This document shows, in pieces, positions 6,533-10,673 of a stretch of 10,673 nucleotides of DNA. The DNA lies in NCBI GenBank assembly GCA_964547125.1, contig CAZJLS010000061.1:1-10673 (forward strand), in the 5' to 3' direction. Within the stretch, counting starts at the first letter, position 1; every line of letters begins with the position of its first letter. The position numbers and the translations under genes are program-made. The stretch is from Methanobrevibacter_A sp964547125 (GTDB lineage Archaea > Methanobacteriota > Methanobacteria > Methanobacteriales > Methanobacteriaceae). Below the pieces are notes generated by a model that was not told where the DNA came from, ran no database searches, and was given only the letters and a program-made list of their open reading frames with translations.

Positions 6533-6799
6533 AAAATACAAGACAAAAAATATATTAAAACATCCTTAAACAAAAAGCAAATAAAAATAATATTTAATTT
6601 ATCTATTTTACTGTCTAAAAACAAAAATTGAAGAATTCTTATAAAATTAAGTATAATAAAAAAATATCTTTTTTTACTGGATTTAATATAAATTCTTTAG
6701 GTACTCTGCTTTTTATGTTTTATTTTAACTTAGAATAACATATAAGACAAATACTAACATTAATTCTATAAAAGTATCTTTTGAGGGATGGGATAAATT
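6533..6799. other. AT-rich spacer with no gene seen
   Basis: I see no open frame with a ribosome binding site, no adhesin or enzyme relic, and no RNA gene. It contains the 16-mer TTTTAACTTAGAATAA (6723-6738), which also occurs at 4086-4101 before the adhesin gene; in DNA this AT-rich the match may be chance. Confidence 0.5.
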
Positions 6800-6807
6800 T
6801 TTAAATA
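6800..6807 (+). promoter_or_regulatory. Candidate box A for the DGC-domain gene
   Basis: TTTAAATA lies 48 bases before the ATG, giving a leader of about 20 bases that includes the ribosome binding site. The stronger-looking TTTATATA at 6821 is too close, since it would start transcription at the ATG and lose that site. Confidence 0.45.
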
Positions 6808-6847
6808 GTATTAATTTAAATTTATATATAATAAAAGGTGGAAAAAA

Positions 6848-7225
6848 ATGAGCAATAAAACTAATTTAGTTGCATGTAGTGGTTTAAATCCACGTGGAAA
6901 CTTAACAAGAGCAGCTGTAAGTGACATTACAAGTGTTGATGAAAATTTTTCATACTCATGTATTGTTGCATGTGGCGGTGGAAATGAAAAACATATACAA
7001 AGAACAAAAGATAATAAAACAATTGCAGTTAATGGTTGTAATAAAAATTGTCCAAAAACTATCCTTAAAAAAGTAGGAGGAAATGTTGATAAATCCATTG
7101 ATATAAAAGAATTACTCACACAACATGACTTATTACCTAAAGATCCAGTAAGAATTAATGAACATGAAGAGAAAGGTATTAAAATAATTAAAAAGGAAAT
7201 CTATAAAATCAATGAAAGATTATGA
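6848..7225 (+). CDS. Putative zinc-binding protein with DGC domain
   Basis: 125 residues, cytosolic. The pattern fits the DGC-type putative zinc-binding family: an N-terminal ACSG (C10) followed by NLTRAAV (18-24), a central SCIVACGG (C38, C42), and NGCNKNC (C64, C68) in place of the usual DGC-x2-C. The five cysteines are the likely metal ligands; the biochemical role of the family is not established. The first motif reads ACSGLNPRG where related proteins usually have CSGGSN. The C-terminus (100-125) is a charged helix. The start is clear: AAAGGTGG (6834-6841) six bases before ATG. Its stop overlaps an ATG (ATGA) that leads nowhere. A decayed acetyltransferase follows 18 bases later, so the two may once have been an operon. 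Confidence 0.8.
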   Translation: MSNKTNLVACSGLNPRGNLTRAAVSDITSVDENFSYSCIVACGGGNEKHIQRTKDNKTIAVNGCNKNCPKTILKKVGGNVDKSIDIKELLTQHDLLPKDPVRINEHEEKGIKIIKKEIYKINERL

Positions 7226-7243
7226 AAACAGAACTAGAAAAAA

Positions 7244-7663
7244 ATGAAAAATAGTGAAGTATTGTTATGATGATGAAGAAATTTATCAACTAAAAGAAAA
7301 TGCATTAAAAAAAAACACTTATCATTTATAATAATATGCCGCCTAATAATAGGAATTTAAAGAAGTGTATATTTGGGACAATGTGATGATTGGTCCAAAT
7401 ACTTTAATAACTACTATTGGACATCTATTATATCCAAAAGGGCAAAAATAAACATTTAACATTTGCCAAATCCATTTGTATAAAAAAAATAATGTTTAGA
7501 TTGGAACTAATGTTACAATACTTCTCAGTATTATTATTGATGATAATGTTGTAATTGGTGCAAGTGCTGTTGTAACAAGATATTCCAGATAACAGTTTAG
7601 TATTGGGAGTTCCCTGCAAAGGTTGTAAGAAAAATAGATAATGAGTTAAATCAATTTAAATAA
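7244..7663 (+). pseudogene. Decayed maltose/sugar O-acetyltransferase (LbH, NodL/MAT type)
   Basis: The family outline can be followed through several frames. 7244-7267 gives MKNSEVLL. 7266-7328 gives YDDEEIYQLKENALKKNTYH, the N-terminal MAT domain. 7327 onward gives YNNMPPNNRNLKK. Then 7377-7448 gives DNVMIGPNTLITTIGHLLYP, the left-handed beta-helix with the catalytic-type His in a GH context. 7447-7579 gives NKHLTFAKSICIKKNNV, a TAG at 7498-7500 where the family has Trp (NVWIG), then IGTNVTIL and DNVVIGASAVVT. Next comes DIPDNSLVLGVP (from 7580), and finally PAKVVRKIDNELNQFK with a stop at 7661-7663. About 35-45 codons of the first helix coils are missing between LKK and DNVMIGPN. At least five frame changes, one nonsense codon and one deletion make it non-functional. 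When intact it would acetylate a sugar with acetyl-CoA. Confidence 0.88.
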
Positions 7664-7698
7664 AAATTTAATCAATATTGCATTTTTAATTCACATCC

Positions 7699-8192
7699 TT
7701 AATAAACTGTTAGACTATTATTAGAATATGATGATTCATAGTCATTAATACCTTCATAGCTACAGTATACTTCATAATTTCCAATTGCTAGATTTATTTT
7801 TAAACTGAATTTTCCTTCGTAATTTGAAGTGCACTCGTAAGTTTTACTTGCTTTTGATGATGATCTTGTTAATTTAAGATTAATATGTTGTCCGCTTATT
7901 ATATTTCCATTCATATCTTTTAATATTCCTGTAAAACTCATATTTGAACCATAAGTTTCATTAAAGTCAGAGGTTTGGATTTGTGTTTTAGTTTTATTAA
8001 TAATTTTTAATGAGATATTATTTTCACTTTCTGTGTTATATTATTAAAGGGATTATTTTCACTTCCATCTCCGTTAATTTCATTTTCTCCAACATACCAT
8101 GTATTAGTGTTTGCATCTTCTGCAAATACAGGTGTTATAAATAAGATAAAAATTATTGATATAATTAAAATTAATTTTTTACTTTCAAACAT
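7699..8192 (-). pseudogene. Frameshifted, shortened adhesin-like protein with an Ig-like module
   Basis: The 5' piece (8192-8041) encodes a clear signal peptide, MFESKKLILIISIIFILF to TPVFA, then a mature start with WYVGENEINGDGSENNPFNNI, the pattern that begins the beta-helix of archaeal adhesin-like proteins. A frameshift in 8031-8040 moves the frame; without it the first frame stops at 8007. The second frame (8031-7699) gives SENNISLKIINKTKTQ, SDFNETYGSN, then an Ig-like module with SGQHINLKLTRSSSKASKTY and SLKINLAIGNY, ending NNSLTVY. This module is related to the two in the 4243-6499 protein. The normal helix between the N-terminal motif and the module is absent, so an internal deletion is also likely. 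If the frameshift were a sequencing error it would be a small secreted single-module protein of about 164 residues. Confidence 0.78.
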
Positions 8193-8266
8193 AAATATGA
8201 CATCTATTTTTTTTATTAAATAATATTATTTCCTTTTAAATATTATACTTTTTTTTAATTAGTAAG

Positions 8267-8290
8267 TTTTAATAACAATTGTTAATAAAA
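8267..8290. promoter_or_regulatory. Near-palindrome directly upstream of the thi4 promoter
   Basis: A perfect 12-base palindrome TAACAATTGTTA (8273-8284) extends to 24 bases with a single mismatched pair (8272/8285). It ends exactly where the thi4 box A begins, the place for a transcription factor operator. Regulator unknown; a ThiR-type thiamine regulator is one possibility, which I cannot confirm. Confidence 0.4.
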
Positions 8291-8298
8291 TTATATAC
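8291..8298 (+). promoter_or_regulatory. Box A of thi4
   Basis: TTATATAC lies 45 bases before the chosen ATG, predicting a leader of about 15-20 bases. It lies inside the upstream extension of the open frame, which argues against any start before 8336. Confidence 0.5.
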
Positions 8299-8335
8299 AA
8301 TTAACATAAATAAAAAAAATTATGGACTTAAAAAA

Positions 8336-9118
8336 ATGAAACAACTAGACGATATAACAGTATCTAAAGCAATAATAGAAGAATATATGAACGACTTACT
8401 AGATTACACAAACATGGACGTAGCAATAGTTGGTGGAGGACCATCAGGAGTAACCGCAGGATACTACCTAGCAAAAAAAGGATACAAAGTAGCACTATTC
8501 GAAAGAAAACTCAGCATAGGTGGAGGAATGTGGGGCGGAGGAATGATGTTTAACAAAATAGTCGTCCAAGAAGAAGGAAAAAGAATACTGGACGAATTTA
8601 ACATCAACTCAAAAAAATATGCAGACAACTACTACACAGTAGACTCAATAGAATGCACATCCACACTATGTTCAAAAGCAACAAAAGCAGGACTAAAAAT
8701 ATTCAACTTAATAAGTGTTGAAGATGTAATGATAAGAGAAAATGGAGTAAATGGATTAGTACTAAACTGGAGCTCCGTTGAAATGTCAGGATTACACATA
8801 GACCCATTAACCATAAGAAGCAAAGCAGTAATAGATGCAACAGGACATCCATGTGAAGTAACAAAAATCATCCAAAACAAACTCGAAGGCAAACTAAATA
8901 CAAAAACAGGAAATATTATGGGAGAAAAATCCATGTGGGCAGACAGAGCAGAAGGAGAAATACTAAACAATGTAACTGAAGTTTACCCAGGTTTATATGT
9001 GACCGGAATGGCAGCAAACGCAGTGCATGGATCCACCAGAATGGGACCAATATTTGGAGGAATGCTACTTTCAGGAGAATATGTTGCCCAAAAAATCAGC
9101 AAAAAACTAGAAGAATAA
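8336..9118 (+). CDS. thi4: Thiazole synthase Thi4, archaeal sulfide-dependent type
   Basis: 260 residues, the usual archaeal length. Thi4 makes the thiazole half of thiamine from NAD, glycine and, in methanogens, free sulfide with iron as helper. Seen here: the Rossmann loop GGGPSG (33-38) with the acidic E56 ending the second strand (ALFER), GGGMWGGGMMFN (62-73), LHIDPLTI (153-160), DATGH (167-171), EKSMW (197-201) and the C-terminal RMGPIFGGMLLSG (235-247). D156 and H171 are 15 apart, the spacing of the iron-ligand Asp/His pair I recall in M. jannaschii Thi4 (D161/H176). There is no Cys just before GH, so the suicide mechanism of yeast and plants is unlikely, although C173 lies two residues after the His. 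The open frame begins at 8279, but ATG 8336 fits the family and has a weak GGA site (8324-8326). Codons end mostly in A or C. No TPP riboswitch is seen. Confidence 0.93.
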   Translation: MKQLDDITVSKAIIEEYMNDLLDYTNMDVAIVGGGPSGVTAGYYLAKKGYKVALFERKLSIGGGMWGGGMMFNKIVVQEEGKRILDEFNINSKKYADNYYTVDSIECTSTLCSKATKAGLKIFNLISVEDVMIRENGVNGLVLNWSSVEMSGLHIDPLTIRSKAVIDATGHPCEVTKIIQNKLEGKLNTKTGNIMGEKSMWADRAEGEILNNVTEVYPGLYVTGMAANAVHGSTRMGPIFGGMLLSGEYVAQKISKKLEE

Positions 9119-9174
9119 TATTATAATACCCAAAAGGCACAGTAACTCTTGCAGGATATAAAAGATTAGGATTA

Positions 9175-9237
9175 AAAATAGAAATAAGTAAATATATTCC
9201 TACCTACGTAGTTTTAAGATATTTTATCTATTTTTTT
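9175..9237. terminator. Composite inverted repeat with T-run after thi4
   Basis: Outer arms AAAATAGA (9175-9182) and TCTATTTT (9227-9234), inner arms AAATAT (9190-9195) and ATATTT (9219-9224), and a perfect palindrome CTACGTAG (9204-9211) inside. T's run on to 9237. It is about 55 bases past thi4 and is the only terminator-like structure there. A cruciform or protein site is an alternative. Confidence 0.35.
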
Positions 9238-9245
9238 GTCCTATT

Positions 9246-9281
9246 CTATGGGAAACATTCTGCAATTACTATTTTAATCAT
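9246..9281 (-). pseudogene. 5' stub of a gene following the broken ATPase gene
   Basis: Behind the ATPase pseudogene on the same strand, a good ribosome binding site AAGGTG (9295-9290) sits eight bases before ATG at 9281. The frame gives MIKIVIAECFP and stops at 9246-9248. The start resembles MI-x-VATAECFTHG, the N-terminus I remember for the UPF0254 family of methanogens. No further homology is visible downstream. It may be a truncated gene start or a chance 11-codon frame. Confidence 0.25.
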
Positions 9282-9308
9282 ATTTTCCACACCTTCTGAT
9301 TTTTATAT

Positions 9309-10527
9309 TTAAATTTCATCAAATTTAAGGAAATCTATAATATTTATATGTTTAATACCTCTTTTTGAATAATTTTCTGTATCCATACTCAAAATATATT
9401 TATCATAATTATCATCAATCATTAATAAAGGTTTGAATTTGCCTTTTTGTGTCTTTTTATTTTCTATTTTCTAAGAAACTTGAATATAAATAAAATTTCC
9501 ATATTTTTCACAAACAAAATCTACCTCTTTACTGTTATTATCTCCGACTTTAACTTTGTATCCTCTTCGTAATAATTCCATATATATTATATTTTCTAGT
9601 AAATTTGTGTATGCATCTTGGTCGTGTCCCACAATTGATTGATGAAAACCATGATCAGTTAAATAATATTTTTCATATATCAAAACATTTTTTTCCTTTT
9701 AAGTTAATTCGCTTTGCTTTTAAGATGAAAAATGAATCAACTAAATAATTTGCATATCTTAATATTGTATCTTTTGAAACTTTTCTTGCAAGATTCTTAA
9801 AGAAATTACTTATACTAGTAGCTGAAAAGGTTTCACCAGTAGTATTTATCAAGTAATAGGTAAATCTCTCAAACATGTCACTATTTTTAATTTTATATCT
9901 TGTTATTATATCTCTAAAGATTATTGTGTTAAAAATATCTGTTAATGCGGAGAGTTTTGATTCCTCATTTTTAAGTGGTAAAATTCCAGGCATACCACCA
10001 AATTTCATAAAGTCATTGAATATATCATTTTCAATATCTTTATTTATATGGATATTTTCTATTTCCTTTTTGTATTGTAATATTTCTTTAAATGAAAATG
10101 GATATACATTAATTAATACATATCTCCCAGTAAATATTGAAGATAAATTTGTAGATAAAAATTGAGAATTAGATCCAGTAATATAAATATCTGAGTCTAA
10201 ATCTACACGATATCAATTAATGCTTTTTTCCCAATTCTCAACTTCTTGTATTTCATCAAAATATAGATAAATTTTGCCAGTTATGTTTTTTGTAATGGAT
10301 AAAACTATTTCATCTAATTCTTTAGAGTTTTTAATATGATTATATTTTAAAGATTCAAATGATATGTATATAATATTTTCATTTTGGATTCCTTCATTTA
10401 TTAATTCATTTATAAATGTTTTGAGTAATGTTGTTTTTCCGCATCGTCTAATACCAACAAGTACTTATATAAAGTCTATGTTTTTGAATTCATTTAATTT
10501 ATCAATATATAATTGTCTTTTTATCAT
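9309..10527 (-). pseudogene. Broken AAA_14/DUF4143 ATPase gene
   Basis: About 405 codons, the normal size of this archaeal and bacterial ATPase family (P-loop NTPase with C-terminal DUF4143). The start is ATG 10527, MIKRQLYIDKLNEF. The Walker A motif is GIRRCGKTTLL (25-35), the Walker B motif YLYFDEIQEVENW, then IYITGSNS and TGRYVLINVYPFSFKE. FGGMPGIL and FRDIITRY begin the DUF4143 part. After a frameshift in a seven-A run (9688-9694), LTDHGF, LENIIYMELLRRGYKV and EVDFVCEKYGNFIYIQVS follow, the last resembling a PD-(D/E)XK nuclease-like fold. The final part is KIENKKTQKGKFKPLL to IDFLKFDEI, with a stop at 9311-9309. Lesions are TAA in place of Lys at 10467-10465, TGA at 10215-10213, the frameshift, and TAG at 9473-9471. 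The reading is otherwise open and well conserved, so the decay is recent. Upstream sequence (10528-10673) holds only AT-rich spacer with a possible TTTATATT element near 10622-10629. Confidence 0.9.
9688..9694 (-). other. Seven-A homopolymer frameshift site in the ATPase pseudogene
   Basis: With six A's the frame reads GKN followed by VLIYEKYYLTDHG, as the family expects. With seven it stops at once. This is the usual site of slippage or of a sequencing error; the three separate nonsense codons show that the gene is dead either way. Confidence 0.6.
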
Positions 10528-10673
10528 AAAAAAACATCTTGTATGTTTAATTCTATTAAATTCATAGATTATTATAGTTTTAAATTGATTTGATATTTTT
10601 TTTATTATTATCTGTATTTTAATATAAATTTGTCGTATAGTATCCAACAAAAAATATTGTTAAACATTATAAT

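Noticed and set aside
7498..7500. TAG as pyrrolysine in the acetyltransferase (and at 9473-9471 in the ATPase)
   Set aside because: Both genes also carry frameshifts or other nonsense codons, and pyrrolysine is not expected in this lineage.
7428..7619. Minus-strand 63-residue frame
   Set aside because: It is antisense to the acetyltransferase relic, whose family motifs are clear on the plus strand.
8279..8335. Upstream TTG start for thi4 adding 19 residues
   Set aside because: The extension runs over the box A and the expected transcription start, has no ribosome site, and exceeds the family length.
9127..9315. Plus-strand open stretch after thi4 (PKGTVTLAGYKRLGLKIEIS and on)
   Set aside because: It has no start codon or ribosome site, I recognise no family, and the second half overlaps the ATPase 3' end and becomes random hydrophobic sequence.
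9875..10567. Plus-strand open frames over the ATPase region
   Set aside because: They are shadows; the minus strand shows the full AAA_14/DUF4143 motif series.
1..10673. tRNA, rRNA, transposase, integrase or toxin-antitoxin genes
   Set aside because: I looked on both strands and saw no supporting motif or cloverleaf.

Overview
The window looks like chromosomal DNA of a gut-type methanogenic archaeon of the Methanobacteriales (Methanobrevibacter or Methanosphaera are my guesses; the sequence alone does not decide). The signs are very high A+T, archaeal box A (TATA) elements with AGGTG-type ribosome binding sites, an archaeal-length Thi4 thiazole synthase, a protein resembling methanogenesis marker protein 5, and a large secreted adhesin-like beta-helix protein of the kind these archaea carry in many copies.

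Layout from left to right. 159-626 (+) is a small membrane-anchored protein of unknown function. 757-1347 (-) is a probable methanogenesis marker 5 (DUF2112-like) protein with a TTG start. 1574-2959 (+) is a 14-helix MFS exporter, followed 40 bases later by a small acidic protein (3000-3254, +). A shared hairpin terminator separates this from a convergent crcB fluoride channel gene (3310-3675, -). 3722-4003 (+) is annotated by nothing in a simple ORF scan, but it is the frameshifted C-terminal relic of an adhesin-like gene. 4243-6499 (+) is the intact paralogue: signal peptide, proline-rich 9-residue repeats interrupted by a 100-N assembly gap, two Ig-like modules, and a beta-helix. 6848-7225 (+) is a DGC-type putative zinc-binding protein. 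7244-7663 (+) is a decayed LbH sugar O-acetyltransferase. 7699-8192 (-) is a frameshifted, shortened adhesin-like gene that carries the same Ig-like module. 8336-9118 (+) is thi4. 9309-10527 (-) is an AAA_14/DUF4143 ATPase gene broken by three nonsense codons and one frameshift.

The housekeeping-type genes (marker 5, crcB, thi4) are intact and separately transcribed, with no obvious shared pathway. The accessory genes are unusual in their decay: four pseudogenes lie within about 7 kb around one live adhesin gene. Two of the four are adhesin relatives of that live gene, one on each side of it. The best reading is a surface-protein island with ongoing gene birth and death. I do not see a convincing new defence or mobile system. 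The most notable items are the hidden adhesin relics, the unresolved repeat gap, the patchwork near-identity of the two Ig-like modules, and a palindrome directly upstream of the thi4 promoter.
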